This document shows, one piece after another, positions 32,863-41,446 of a stretch of DNA of 64,000 nucleotides (its first letter is position 1; the number at the start of each line of letters is the position of its first letter). The position numbers were made by a program, and so were the translations under genes. Source of the DNA: Haladaptatus pallidirubidus (GTDB lineage Archaea; Halobacteriota; Halobacteria; Halobacteriales; Haladaptataceae); NCBI RefSeq assembly GCF_020700235.1, contig NZ_CP085301.1:3286001-3350000 (forward strand), in the 5' to 3' direction. The notes beneath the pieces were generated by a model. That model was given only the letters and a program-made list of their open reading frames with translations. It was not told the origin of the DNA and did no database searches.

Positions 32863-33861
32863 ATGCAAGGAATACGCGAACTGCTGAAAAAGGGCAGACG
32901 TGGGTCGAGTCGTGAGAGAAAGCTTCGAGCGGACGGCGGCGAACCGGTCGAAACGCACCGCGAGGCTGAACAGTCGCTCCTCCGGAGCGAATTCGTCCAG
33001 AGCCTTCCGTTCTGGCTCCCGCCGTTCCTGCTGATGGGCTTTTTCGTCTACGGCGCTATCGGCTGGAATCTCGTCATCTCCTTTACCGACTTCGCCTCGC
33101 TCACGCTCCCGACCTACGACCCGGCGACGTTCGACTTGGAGATGTATCGGCAGGCGATAAACGACCCGAACTTCTGGACGGCGGCGCGGAACACGGTCGT
33201 TCTGCTCGTCGCGTTCACGGCGCTCTGTCTGGTGGTCGGACTGGTGCTCGCCATCCTCGTCGATAGGGAGATTCGGTTCGAGAACACGTTTCGAACCATC
33301 TACCTCCTGCCGATGAGCCTCTCGTTCGTCGTGACGGCGAAGGTCTGGGCGTGGATGTACAACTTCGAGAGCGGGATGATAAACGTCACACTCAGACAGG
33401 TCGGATTGGGTTCGCTCGCTCACCACTGGATAAGCGACCCGGGGACGAAGCTCGCGGCGGTCATCTTCGCGCTCATCTGGCAGTTCAGCGGCTACGCGAT
33501 GGTCGTGTATCTCGCTGGACTGCGAGCGATTCCGGACGCGCACTACGAGGCCGCGCGGGTGGACGGCGCGAGTTCGTGGCGGATGTACCGCCGAGTCATC
33601 ATCCCGCAGTTGCGCTCGTCCACGATGGGTGCGGCGGTGGTGCTCATGGTGTTCGCGCTCAAGGCGTTCGATTTCTTGTACGTGATGTTCGGGACGAACC
33701 CCGGCCCGGCGGCGGACATTCTGGCGACGATGATGTTCCGCGAAGCGTTCGCGTCCAACCACTGGGCGTACGGCTCGGCCATCGCCATCATCCTCTTCCT
33801 GATGGCGCTGACCATCGTCGGACCGTACCTCTACAGCGAATACAGACGAGGTGAACTATGA
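32863..33861 (+). CDS. Sugar ABC transporter permease (MalF-type)
   Basis: A 332-aa inner permease with six predicted helices preceded by a charged 45-residue cytoplasmic extension. The ATPase-contact EAA loop reads YEAARVDGASSWRMYRRVIIPQL. It follows the binding-protein gene by 19 bp and is followed by the second permease. It forms a heterodimer with that protein to import the sugar, probably glucose or a related monosaccharide by operon similarity. Confidence 0.9.
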   Translation: MQGIRELLKKGRRGSSRERKLRADGGEPVETHREAEQSLLRSEFVQSLPFWLPPFLLMGFFVYGAIGWNLVISFTDFASLTLPTYDPATFDLEMYRQAINDPNFWTAARNTVVLLVAFTALCLVVGLVLAILVDREIRFENTFRTIYLLPMSLSFVVTAKVWAWMYNFESGMINVTLRQVGLGSLAHHWISDPGTKLAAVIFALIWQFSGYAMVVYLAGLRAIPDAHYEAARVDGASSWRMYRRVIIPQLRSSTMGAAVVLMVFALKAFDFLYVMFGTNPGPAADILATMMFREAFASNHWAYGSAIAIILFLMALTIVGPYLYSEYRRGEL

Positions 33862-33889
33862 ACACGACAGTCGATAGACGGAGGAACCG

Positions 33890-34843
33890 ATGAGCAGTCC
33901 ACCTGCGACGCCGGAACCGGAACAACGGACTCGCCGGGAGCGAGCCACAACTGCGTTCCGCAACGCGGGGCCGCGGCGGTTGGTGCTGTACGCGACGCTA
34001 CTGGCGATAGTCGCGTTCTATCTGGCACCGCTGGAAGCCGCCATCATGACCGCCATCAAGACGAACAGCGCGTTCAATACGACGCTTCCGTTCGCGCCGC
34101 CAATCGAGTTGTTCCCGCCGAGTCTGGAGGGATTCACGCTCGAAGCGTGGCGAGTGGCGATAAACAAACTTTCCCACGGCATCCTCAACAGTCTCATGCT
34201 CGCGGTTCCGGCGACGATTCTGTCGGCGACGCTGGGGAGTTTCGCGGCCTACGGCGTGACGAACGTCGAGTGGAAGTACCAGATGCCCATCATCGCGCTG
34301 TTCATCGCGGGCATCTTCATCCCGTATCAGGCCGTGCTGGTGCCCCTCTCGCGCCTGTTCGCCATCGTCGACACGCAATCACTGCTCGCGCCGCTGTGGG
34401 GCCTGCCGCTGATGCACGCCCACTACTCGAACATCATCAACCTCATCATCGCCCACACCGCCTACGGAATTCCCATCACGTTCCTGCTGTTCCGGTCGTA
34501 CTACCGGAACCTCTCGGAGGAGATGTTGGAGGCGGCCCGTCTCGACGGGGCGAGCGTGTTCAGCATCTACCGGAACATCGTCCTTCCGCTGTCGAAGCCG
34601 ATGTTCGCGGTGACGCTCATCTACCAGTTTACGCAGGTCTGGAACGACCTGCTGTTCGCGCTGGTCATCCTGCCCGGCGGTGCCGGAGCGGGCGAACCCG
34701 TGACGGTCGCGTTGACGAATCTGAGCGGCGGTATCATCCAGTCGTTCGGTCTCCAGATGGCGGGAGCGTTCGTCGCGGCGATACCGACGCTCATCGTCTA
34801 CATCGCGTTCGGGGAACAGTTCGCAAAAGGAGTTGCAAGCTAA
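33890..34843 (+). CDS. Sugar ABC transporter permease (MalG-type)
   Basis: A 317-aa permease, six helices, with EAA loop LEAARLDGASVFSIYRNIVLPLSKP. The helix pair ILNSLMLAVPATILSATLGSFAAYG is typical for MalG-type partners. It begins 28 bp after the MalF-type gene. Confidence 0.9.
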   Translation: MSSPPATPEPEQRTRRERATTAFRNAGPRRLVLYATLLAIVAFYLAPLEAAIMTAIKTNSAFNTTLPFAPPIELFPPSLEGFTLEAWRVAINKLSHGILNSLMLAVPATILSATLGSFAAYGVTNVEWKYQMPIIALFIAGIFIPYQAVLVPLSRLFAIVDTQSLLAPLWGLPLMHAHYSNIINLIIAHTAYGIPITFLLFRSYYRNLSEEMLEAARLDGASVFSIYRNIVLPLSKPMFAVTLIYQFTQVWNDLLFALVILPGGAGAGEPVTVALTNLSGGIIQSFGLQMAGAFVAAIPTLIVYIAFGEQFAKGVAS

Positions 34844-34879
34844 TGATAGGAACATTCACGACACGACGGAGGAAGGACG

Positions 34880-36043
34880 ATGGCTAATTTGACACTCGAC
34901 GGCGTCACCAAGTGGTTCGACGACGACGGCGACCGAATCGTCGCCGTGGACGACGTGCACGTCGATATCGAGGACGGGGAGTTTCTCGTCCTCGTCGGTC
35001 CCTCGGGATGCGGAAAATCGACAACGCTCCGGATGATCGCCGGGTTGGAAACCGTCTCGCAGGGCGACGTTCGCCTCGGCGACCGAGTCATCAACGATCA
35101 ACCGCCGACAGTCCGCGACATCGCCATGGTGTTCCAGTCCTACGCTCTCTACCCGCACATGACGGTTCAGGAGAACATGAGCTTCGGTCTGGAGGAATCC
35201 ACCGGCCTCTCGGACGACACCATCGCACGGCGCGTCGAGGAGACCGCCGAGATGATGGGTATCGACGACCTGCTCGACCGAAAACCCGGCGAACTGTCCG
35301 GCGGTCAGCAACAGCGCGTGGCGCTCGGCCGCGCCATCGTCCGTGACCCGGATGTGTTCCTGATGGACGAACCGCTCTCGAACCTCGACGCCAAACTGCG
35401 TTCGCAGATGCGCACCGAACTCCAGCGGTTGCAGGAAGATCTCGGCGTGACGACGGTGTACGTGACGCACGATCAGACGGAAGCGATGACGATGGGCGAC
35501 CGAATCGCCATCCTGAACGACGGAAAACTCCAACAGGTGGCGACGCCGATAGAGGCGTACCATCGCCCGGCGAATCTGTTCGTCGCGGGGTTCATCGGCG
35601 AACCCTCGATGAACTTCTTCGAGATGGAACGCGAGGGCGACGTCCTCGTCGGTGACGATTTCGAATATTCGCTCACCGCGGAGACGCTCGATGAGATCGG
35701 CGACACGGAGCGTGTGACGCTCGGCATCCGCCCGGAGGACGTAGAACTCGTTTCGGGTGGCGAGGGCGCCCACGAGTTCCGAACCGTCGTGGACGTGGTC
35801 GAACCGATGGGTAACGAGAACAATGTCTATCTTCGGTTCGACGCGGGTGGTGACGACCCGCAGATGACGGGGGATGAACGGACGTTCGTCGCCACCGTCG
35901 GTGGTCTGCAATCGATAGAGGACGGGCAGGAAGTCGCCGCTCGGATTCCGGAATCGGCAATCCATCTGTTCGATACCGAAACCGGCCTCGCACTTCGAAA
36001 TCGAACGCTTGACCTCTCCGAGGCGCCGGTTCCGAATCGCTGA
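34880..36043 (+). CDS. Sugar ABC transporter ATP-binding protein (MalK/UgpC type)
   Basis: A 387-aa cytosolic ATPase energising the importer. Walker A GPSGCGKST, Q-loop VFQSYALYPHM, ABC signature LSGGQQQRVALGRA, Walker B VFLMDEPLSNLD and the H-loop VTHDQTEA are all intact. The C-terminal MOI/TOBE domain (about 240-375) has LGIRPEDVELVSGG, which in MalK relatives supports regulation. It is last in the four-gene operon. Confidence 0.95.
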   Translation: MANLTLDGVTKWFDDDGDRIVAVDDVHVDIEDGEFLVLVGPSGCGKSTTLRMIAGLETVSQGDVRLGDRVINDQPPTVRDIAMVFQSYALYPHMTVQENMSFGLEESTGLSDDTIARRVEETAEMMGIDDLLDRKPGELSGGQQQRVALGRAIVRDPDVFLMDEPLSNLDAKLRSQMRTELQRLQEDLGVTTVYVTHDQTEAMTMGDRIAILNDGKLQQVATPIEAYHRPANLFVAGFIGEPSMNFFEMEREGDVLVGDDFEYSLTAETLDEIGDTERVTLGIRPEDVELVSGGEGAHEFRTVVDVVEPMGNENNVYLRFDAGGDDPQMTGDERTFVATVGGLQSIEDGQEVAARIPESAIHLFDTETGLALRNRTLDLSEAPVPNR

Positions 36044-36077
36044 TTTCCCGCTGTTCGACTATTTCTCGTCGTTCGAA

Positions 36078-36326
36078 TTATTCGTCGTCGTCCTCTTTGG
36101 GCGTGTACGTTTTCAGTTCGAGCGCGTGGATGTCCGTCGTCATGTGGTCGCCGAGCGCGTCGTACACCAGTTGGTGTTGTTGCACTAGCGATTTTCCTTC
36201 GAACGCCGGAGAAACGACGAGCGCTGCGAGGTGATCCTCGTCGTGAACTCCGCGGGGGTGCGTGACCGTCACGTCGGCGTCTTCGAGTTCCGATTCGATG
36301 AGATTCGCGACATCATCGGCGTTCAT
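36078..36326 (-). CDS. BolA/IbaG family protein
   Basis: An 82-aa BolA-fold protein: an N-terminal helix (DDVANLIESELEDADVTV), the strand HDEDHLAALVVSPAFEGKSLVQQHQLVYDALG with a helix-turn-helix-like centre, and a C-terminal DIHALELKTYTP strand. Invariant-type His residues are present (QQHQLVY, IHAL). Family members work with monothiol glutaredoxins in iron-sulfur handling. ATG 36326 gives the family length. Confidence 0.9.
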   Translation of the reverse strand: MNADDVANLIESELEDADVTVTHPRGVHDEDHLAALVVSPAFEGKSLVQQHQLVYDALGDHMTTDIHALELKTYTPKEDDDE

Positions 36327-36459
36327 GGATGGTGGTTTTGCGTGCAGGGGTAAAAAGTCGAAGGAGATTGCCTGGGAACTGTGGTGAAAGATATTTTTCA
36401 CAGAGGGTTCCCGATTGTTTTGTATTCATTCTATAGAGATGGAGGATAGTGTCGGATGT

Positions 36460-36572
36460 GCTGGTAGCAATTCCCGACTCCAAAGAAACTGCACCTCACC
36501 GTCCCCAACCGACCGCGTTTCCCGGTCACTTCGCTCCCTACGATACTCGTCCCTCTCGCGCGCTAATCTTCA
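36460..36572 (+). repeat. Dispersed intergenic repeat, copy A
   Basis: Opens GCTGGTAGCAATTCCCGACT and continues with CCCCAACCGACCGCGTTTC, CACTTCGCTCC and CGATACTCGTCC. The same ordered blocks occur at 45363-45463, and the opening GCTGGTAGCAA plus CCCCAACCGA blocks occur on the minus strand at 38531-38637. Divergence is high, so it is an old or structurally constrained element. Confidence 0.55.
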
Positions 36573-36678
36573 GTGTTCGCCTTCGCGCGCCGGATGATGC
36601 TTTCCGATTCGTGAATTTTCACACACCACGATGGCGGGCGTCGGCAGGGTCGAGGAATCCTCAGCCCTGCCGATTATC

Positions 36679-36782
36679 ACGCGAGAGGCGACCGAAACGA
36701 GCGCCAGCGAGAAGGGAGTCGGTTGGGGAGGCGTAGGGCTGTCGCGATGCGGTGGCGCTACTTGTCGTCGTGACTTGCTGGC
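36679..36782 (-). repeat. Dispersed intergenic repeat, copy D
   Basis: On the minus strand it opens CCAGCAAGTCACGACGACA, continues with GCGCCACCGCATCGCGAC, then CGCCTCCCCAACCGACT and CTCGCTGGCGCTCGTT. The closest relative in the window is at 38531-38637, with the same order of blocks. It points towards copy A, making a roughly 320-bp interval bounded by inverted repeats. Confidence 0.55.
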
Positions 36783-36896
36783 GAAAAGAGGACGACTTGT
36801 TGGCATCTGTTCACGTAGTTCCACAGTAGATGGAAGATGTACAAATAATAAAATAAATGAGATCCACTACCTAAGATACTCCTCTTCCGCCGATTC

Positions 36897-37160
36897 CTAG
36901 CTCCACCAGCCGAACTGCTCTTTGGCCTGCTCGATTGCGCCTTCGACTTTCTTTTCCAGTTCGTCGATGGAGCGCTCGACGTGGTGAACGCGCTCGCGGG
37001 GAATCCGGCGGACGACGTCGTCACCGTCGTCGTTCTCGCCGACTTTCACGAGCCAGTGGTCGTCGAAGTAGACGATGTCGTCGTTTTCGATCTCTCGCTC
37101 GGTGATTCCGTCCGCGTCTTCGTACACGATTGTCGCGGTGCCAACGTCTGGGTCGGGCAT
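36897..37160 (-). CDS. Small haloarchaeal hypothetical protein, 87 aa
   Basis: An acidic soluble protein: a beta-rich first half (TATIVYEDADGITEREIENDDIVYFDDHWLVKV) and a C-terminal helix with heptad-like spacing (VHHVERSIDELEKKVEGAI) suggesting a coiled coil. It looks like a conserved haloarchaeal small protein, but I cannot name a family. It lies downstream of the presenilin-type gene region with its own start. Confidence 0.65.
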   Translation of the reverse strand: MPDPDVGTATIVYEDADGITEREIENDDIVYFDDHWLVKVGENDDGDDVVRRIPRERVHHVERSIDELEKKVEGAIEQAKEQFGWWS

Positions 37161-37204
37161 GAATCGACCTACTCAGGGGAGGTGTTAGAGCGTTCTGGCC
37201 GTGA

Positions 37205-38245
37205 CTACACGAGGGGAAGCGAACCCAAGCCGAGCGCCTGTGAGAGTGAAATCCCGCTAGCCAACGCACCGACGAGATAACCGCCGATTGCACCGCCGTT
37301 GAGCAGCGGCAGTCCGGCGTGCGCGCGGCCCTTGAGCACCAACCAGAGCAGGGTGATTAACCCGGCCATCGTTCCAATCATGGCGGTCAGCGCGGGGAGG
37401 TTGAGCGCGAAGCCCGAGACGAGCGCGTCCGCGGGCGAGAAGAAGGCCGCGCTGGCGACGAGGACGGTCGGTATGACGGCATCGCCCAGACCGATAAAGA
37501 GGGCGTCGCGGTCGCCCGAATCCGGTTCGGAGTCGGCTTCGCTCGCTTCCGAGGTACTATCCGATTCGCTCATCTCATCCGGTTCGTCCTCCGGTGACAC
37601 CGCGCCCTCGCTGGTCGCCTGTGCGGTGTCCTCGATGAACGAGTAGGAGAGCGTCATCGGAATCACGAGAACGACGGGAATTTTCAAGTCCATCACGCCG
37701 GAAGCCAGCGTGAGCATGTGCTCCGTTCCGTAGACGCTGATGGCGTCGTAGATGGCGAGTACCGCGAGGAGGAGGATCGCCGGAAGCAGACCGAAACTGA
37801 TGCCGAACAGGCCCGCCGCACCCGCGCCCATAACGACCCCTGCGGAGTCGATGACGTACCATTCGGGGTGAACCGCGAGGGCGAGCACGACCAATGCGGC
37901 AGCCCCCCACGCGATGACGTTGACCGGCGCGCCGCCGACCGTCACCTCAACCGCGGCGGGAACGATAACGCTGAACACGTACAGAGAGAGCATTCCGCTC
38001 GTGAGGATGATGACGCCGCGGAGAATCCACTCGACGCCGAGTTTCATGACGGCGAGCATGCCCGCCGTGAAGACGAGGATGACGCCCACGTAGACCAGAC
38101 TGTTGGTCGGGTCGGAGGGATCTTCGACCGTCTGATAGCCCGCAGATTCGAACGGTTCGACCAGCGCCAGCGCCCCGAGTTGTACCCCGAGAAAGATGGC
38201 GACGGTCAATCCGGATGCGAACAGCACCCGCGTTCGTTTGTTCAT
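37205..38245 (-). CDS. Presenilin-family intramembrane aspartyl protease (PSH)
   Basis: A 346-aa protein with nine hydrophobic segments. The two catalytic aspartates are Asp167 in AIYDAISVY (YD motif) and Asp255 in GLGD (GxGD motif); the substrate-binding PAL motif is represented by LPLL at about 312-315. A Ser/Glu/Asp-rich cytoplasmic loop of about 40 residues separates the two catalytic helices, as in archaeal PSH. It cleaves transmembrane segments; the substrates are unknown. ATG 38245 fits the first helix. Confidence 0.9.
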   Translation of the reverse strand: MNKRTRVLFASGLTVAIFLGVQLGALALVEPFESAGYQTVEDPSDPTNSLVYVGVILVFTAGMLAVMKLGVEWILRGVIILTSGMLSLYVFSVIVPAAVEVTVGGAPVNVIAWGAAALVVLALAVHPEWYVIDSAGVVMGAGAAGLFGISFGLLPAILLLAVLAIYDAISVYGTEHMLTLASGVMDLKIPVVLVIPMTLSYSFIEDTAQATSEGAVSPEDEPDEMSESDSTSEASEADSEPDSGDRDALFIGLGDAVIPTVLVASAAFFSPADALVSGFALNLPALTAMIGTMAGLITLLWLVLKGRAHAGLPLLNGGAIGGYLVGALASGISLSQALGLGSLPLV

Positions 38246-38394
38246 GGCCGAAGCAATGAAGTGACCCCTCTTTGTGGTTTTGGGTTCGACATTTTGGAAG
38301 AAGTGTCGTGGTTCGTTTTTGGATGCTGCGGGCCACGGCAGCAGGTCAGCAAGACGCGAAGCGTCTTGCAAGTCTCATCCCTCGCGCGATAATT

Positions 38395-38425
38395 GGCAGG
38401 CCTTCGGGACGCCCTCAGGCCTGCC
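38395..38425. repeat. Perfect 9-bp stem hairpin
   Basis: GGCAGGCCT and AGGCCTGCC flank a 13-base loop in the intergenic space upstream of the presenilin-type gene. A second hairpin, AAGACGCgaaGCGTCTT, lies at 38351-38367. Confidence 0.7.
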
Positions 38426-38530
38426 AACGCACGCGCCACGAGGTTTACGTCAATTTCCGAACCCTTGTTTTCCACATGGCGCGCGCTGGCGTGAGTTCGA
38501 GGACTTTACGTCCGAGAAATCGCGCTGAAG

Positions 38531-38637
38531 CGCGCGAGGGATGAGCGAACGAGCGCCAGCGAGTAAACGAATCGGTTGGGGAGGCGCGTGGTCGGATGCA
38601 GTGGCGATCATGTGTTGTCGTGATTTGCTACCAGCAA
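38531..38637 (-). repeat. Dispersed intergenic repeat, copy C
   Basis: On the minus strand it opens TTGCTGGTAGCAAATCACGAC, then GATCGCCACTGCATCCGACCA, CGCCTCCCCAACCGATTCG and CTCGCTGGCGCTCGTTCGCTC. It aligns well by eye with copy D at 36679-36782, and its opening matches copy A. Confidence 0.55.
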
Positions 38638-38714
38638 TCCAATAATACCCAAAAACACCACAACCTTTCAAAACCCGTCCAAATCGCGCACTCCCGACCA
38701 ACTCCTCCAAATCG

Positions 38715-39713
38715 CTACTTCCCAGTCAACGACTCACTGGCGGGCGAGAGGGAAATCGTGGAGCCCAGTCCGTTCTCCCGAGCTTTCTGATACAGCATGT
38801 ACGCCGAGGCAACGGTTTCAATCCCGGTTCCGCCGCTGTCGAAGACGGTGATTTCGTCCTCGGATTCCCGCCCGACGGCCTCACCGGCGACCACATCGCC
38901 GAGTTCTGCGTGGATGTGGTCTTCCGTCACGGCGCCCGATTCCAACGCGGCGAGGAACGACCCGGCGTCCTGCGTCGCTCGTTCGCGCAGGTCGGGCACG
39001 TAAGTCGCACGCTTGATGGTCGTCGCGTCGAGTTCCCTCTTTTTCGGGTGGTACTGCCCCATCGCGGTGACGTGGGTACCGTCTTCTAACAGGTCGCCGT
39101 CGAAGACGGGTTCGCTGGCGGTCGTGGCCGTAATCACGACGTCCACGTCTTCGACTGCGGCCGCACTGCTGGCGACGGCGGCGACAGAAGCGTCGAGTGA
39201 CTCGTTCATCTCGCCAGCGAACGATTCGCGGCTCTCTTTGGTCGGTGAGTAGACGGAGACGGTTTCGATGTCGCGCACGGCCGTCACCGCTTTCAACTGT
39301 CCGCGCGCCTGCGCGCCGCTTCCGATGATGCCGAGTTTCGTCGCGTCCTCCCGGGCGAGCGCGTCCACGCCGACCGCACCCGTCGCGCCGGTTTTGAACG
39401 GGTTCATGCTCGCGCCGTCGATGAGCGCGAGGGGTTCGCCGCTCTCGGCGTCGAACAGGGGGGTCATGAACCACGCATCCTCCGCGCCGAATCCGGCAGA
39501 GTACATGTAGCCGCCCATCGCACCGATTTCGGGTAAAATTGCGGAGTAACTCGTCAGCATCCCGGCGGGGTCGGCGTTCGGGAGCGTCGTGCGTGGTTTC
39601 GCGGGCGCGCCCGCACCGCGCTGGCGGTAGCCCTCGCGGACGGCATCGACGTACTCGTCCGGCATCGCCAGTTCGGCAACCTCGTCGCTCGAAAGAAACA
39701 GCGCATCTGTCAT
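38715..39713 (-). CDS. Ornithine cyclodeaminase / mu-crystallin family dehydrogenase
   Basis: A 332-aa NAD-binding enzyme. It begins ALFLSSDEVAELAMPDEYVDAVREGY; the substrate-site region PLALIDGASMNPFKTGATGAVGVDALARED and the Rossmann motif LGIIGSGAQARGQLKAV are family signatures, followed by DVVITATTASEPVFDG and FDSGGTGIETVASAYMLYQKA. Haloarchaeal members may act as alanine or other amino-acid dehydrogenases; the substrate is not assigned. ATG 39713 fits. Confidence 0.9.
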   Translation of the reverse strand: MTDALFLSSDEVAELAMPDEYVDAVREGYRQRGAGAPAKPRTTLPNADPAGMLTSYSAILPEIGAMGGYMYSAGFGAEDAWFMTPLFDAESGEPLALIDGASMNPFKTGATGAVGVDALAREDATKLGIIGSGAQARGQLKAVTAVRDIETVSVYSPTKESRESFAGEMNESLDASVAAVASSAAAVEDVDVVITATTASEPVFDGDLLEDGTHVTAMGQYHPKKRELDATTIKRATYVPDLRERATQDAGSFLAALESGAVTEDHIHAELGDVVAGEAVGRESEDEITVFDSGGTGIETVASAYMLYQKARENGLGSTISLSPASESLTGK

Positions 39714-39782
39714 GGCTGGCAAGAGAACTGCCAGCGACAAAACCGTTGAGGAAGAAGAAGCGAAAGGGAGGGAAGTGAACAG

Positions 39783-39998
39783 TTAGTCAGCGGAGTTGAC
39801 CGGGGTAGAAGACTGGACGGGCGGGGTGTCATCGACGGGTCCGTTGACGAACAGTGCGTGGCCGATGAGGAGCACGGAAGCGGTCGCGCCCAGTGGAATT
39901 GCGGTCGTCAGCGCGAGTCCAGCGACGCTGAGTACTCCGGTTACGCCAACTAGTGCGAGCGGAATCAGGCCCAAAATGAGGTCATAGTATCCAGTCAT
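39783..39998 (-). CDS. Small two-helix membrane protein, 71 aa
   Basis: A short protein with two hydrophobic helices (LILGLIPLALVGVTGVLSVAGLAL and AIPLGATASVLLIGHALFV) and a polar Pro/Thr tail. Such small membrane proteins are common and uncharacterised in haloarchaea. Upstream on the minus strand is GTTATATACC at about 40026-40035, close to 30 bp from the ATG, supporting a leaderless start. Confidence 0.7.
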   Translation of the reverse strand: MTGYYDLILGLIPLALVGVTGVLSVAGLALTTAIPLGATASVLLIGHALFVNGPVDDTPPVQSSTPVNSAD

Positions 39999-40381
39999 AA
40001 TCTATTATAGAATATGCGGGGAGGGTATATAACTCTTCCCCATATGAGAGCCAGTCGTTCTGTGTACCTACTCCGTATTCACGGTCGCATTGACGAGTTA
40101 CTTCTTCATAAGTTATAGAAACTAGACTAAGATACAGGCATGGAGAAGCGCAAATTCTGCATCTTCTACGGTTTTTGAATATGACTCTGGATTATTTCCC
40201 CGTCTGTTCTCGTCAATTGTTACCACGGTAGATGGTGACGTGAGGTGAGAACGAAAAATATCCCCGAGTAATCGGCCGATAGCGAATACTCTGGAGCATA
40301 AAACGAAGTGGCCGAACAGACAGCAGAGCCGTGTTTCGAACAATAAACGCATTTTATAAGGCAAAATGAATAAGAGTCAGT
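39999..40381. other. AT-rich divergent promoter region
   Basis: This 383-bp gap between the small membrane protein and the broken SdpI gene contains a TATA element for each side (about 40026-40035 minus; 40352-40358 plus). A palindromic stretch GGGGAGGGTATATAACTCTTCCCC-like surrounds the first TATA box. An 80-codon minus-strand frame here has atypical codons and is not called. Confidence 0.55.
40352..40358 (+). promoter_or_regulatory. TATA box of the broken SdpI-family gene
   Basis: TTTTATA centred 27 bp before the ATG at 40382. The promoter looks intact although the gene is broken, which suggests recent inactivation. Confidence 0.55.
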
Positions 40382-41021
40382 ATGAAGGGGCGAACGCGGT
40401 ATCTCGTCGCATTTTTCCTCGTGGTCGTCGGATTCCGCGCCAGCGAATATTTCTATCTACAGATGCCGACCAGATGGCGACACATTGGAGTGTGAGCGGT
40501 GACGCCGACGGGACAATGTCGAAACCGTGGGGTCTCTTTTTGTTTCCCACGATAACCGCCGGTCTGCTCGTCCTGTTCATAGCAATCCCACAAATTGACC
40601 CGCTCCGCGAGAACATTCTGTCGTTCCGCGAGTAGTACGACTCCTTCGTCGTGTTGTTCACAGCGTTCATGCTCTACGTCCATTCGCTCGTCATTCTGTG
40701 GAACCTCGGCTACCTATTCGACTTCACGACGGTTCTCGCACCCGTAATCGGCGCTCTGTTCTACTTCATCGGCACGCTAATGAACCGCGTCGAGCGAAAC
40801 TGGTTCGTCGGCGTTAGAACCTCGTGGACGCTCTCAAACGACGAAGTCTGGAAAAGTACACCACCCGCGCGGAACCATTGTTCAAACTCGTCGGCCTCGT
40901 CGCGGTTCTCGGGGCGTTCGTCCCCGACCACGCGGTCTATCTCATGGTCGTTCCGGCGGTCGGCATTACCATCTATCTCACAATCTACTCGTACGTCGAA
41001 TACCGCCGCGTTACGACGTAA
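40382..41021 (+). pseudogene. SdpI/DUF1648-family membrane protein gene, inactivated
   Basis: Read across frames, the product would be MKGRTRYLVAFFLVVVGF ... FYLQMP / DQMATHWSVSGDADGTMSKPWGLFL ... SFRE / YDSFVVLFTAFMLYVHSLVILWNLGY ... RTSWTLSNDEVW / KYTTRAEPLFKLVGLVAVLG ... YVEYRR, an SdpI-type immunity/transport protein with DUF1648. Three lesions are visible: a 1-bp deletion after ATGCC near 40467, an in-frame TAG at 40633-40635 where the family would have a Tyr codon, and loss of one G near 40851 (TGG-GAA to TGGAA). It overlaps the DUF3054 gene tail to tail by 11 bp. Confidence 0.8.
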
Positions 41022-41424
41022 CCGTCGTCACCAGTCCGCGCCAGAGGACGAGCGAAACGAGTCCGAGTCCGGTGACTACGAGGACGAACGAAAGCGGTGA
41101 ACCGCCGTGAAACAGGGAGGTTGCCCTCAGCCCGGCCCCGATGAGCGAGGCGACGACCCACGCTCCGCCCACCAACAGCGCCGCATCGGAAAACGATCGG
41201 CGCGCTCGCCTGCTGTACGCGCCGAGGAGGAGCGAGGCAACGACCCATCCGATGAAAAAGGGCGCGAGCGTATCCACGAACAGCGGTGGATTCTCCACCG
41301 GATTGTTGTTGTGTCGAAGACTCCCCATCCAGAGGAGTCCCACTATAATCGCTAAATCACCGACGACGAGTCCTGCGGTGGCTGGCGAGCGGTCGAAGCG
41401 CCCGGTGGCGAAGACACTGCTCAT
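41011..41424 (-). CDS. DUF3054 membrane protein
   Basis: A 137-aa protein with four hydrophobic helices. It has the DUF3054 pattern: GDLAIIVGLLWMG near the start, NPVENPPLFVDTLAPFFIGWVVASLLLGAYS in the middle. The function is unknown. It is convergent with the broken SdpI gene and overlaps its 3' end by 11 bp. Confidence 0.85.
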   Translation of the reverse strand: MSSVFATGRFDRSPATAGLVVGDLAIIVGLLWMGSLRHNNNPVENPPLFVDTLAPFFIGWVVASLLLGAYSRRARRSFSDAALLVGGAWVVASLIGAGLRATSLFHGGSPLSFVLVVTGLGLVSLVLWRGLVTTVTS

Positions 41425-41446
41425 ATCACTACTCGGAACGCCGGGG

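Larger units (their letters stand above)
36327..36896. other. Gene-free region carrying an inverted pair of dispersed repeats
   Basis: This 570-bp stretch has no convincing coding frame. It holds two copies of an intergenic repeat in opposite orientation (36460-36572 and 36679-36782), plus an AT-rich end (AATAATAAAATAAATGAG at about 36844-36861). Confidence 0.6.
38246..38714. other. Gene-free, hairpin-rich region (469 bp)
   Basis: No credible coding frame. Contents are the hairpin AAGACGCgaaGCGTCTT at 38351-38367, a 9-bp stem hairpin at 38395-38425, a short CGCGC/GCGCG hairpin at about 38521-38534, and one dispersed repeat copy at 38531-38637. The end near 38638-38700 is AC-rich. Confidence 0.6.

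Noticed and set aside
31473..32864. A long minus-strand frame antisense to the sugar-binding protein
   Set aside because: Composition is Arg/Val-rich shadow sequence, while the plus strand encodes a complete Tat lipoprotein receptor.
40122..40364. An 80-codon minus-strand frame in the AT-rich gap
   Set aside because: Codon use is not haloarchaeal, it overlaps the promoter of the broken SdpI gene, and the product has no recognisable features.
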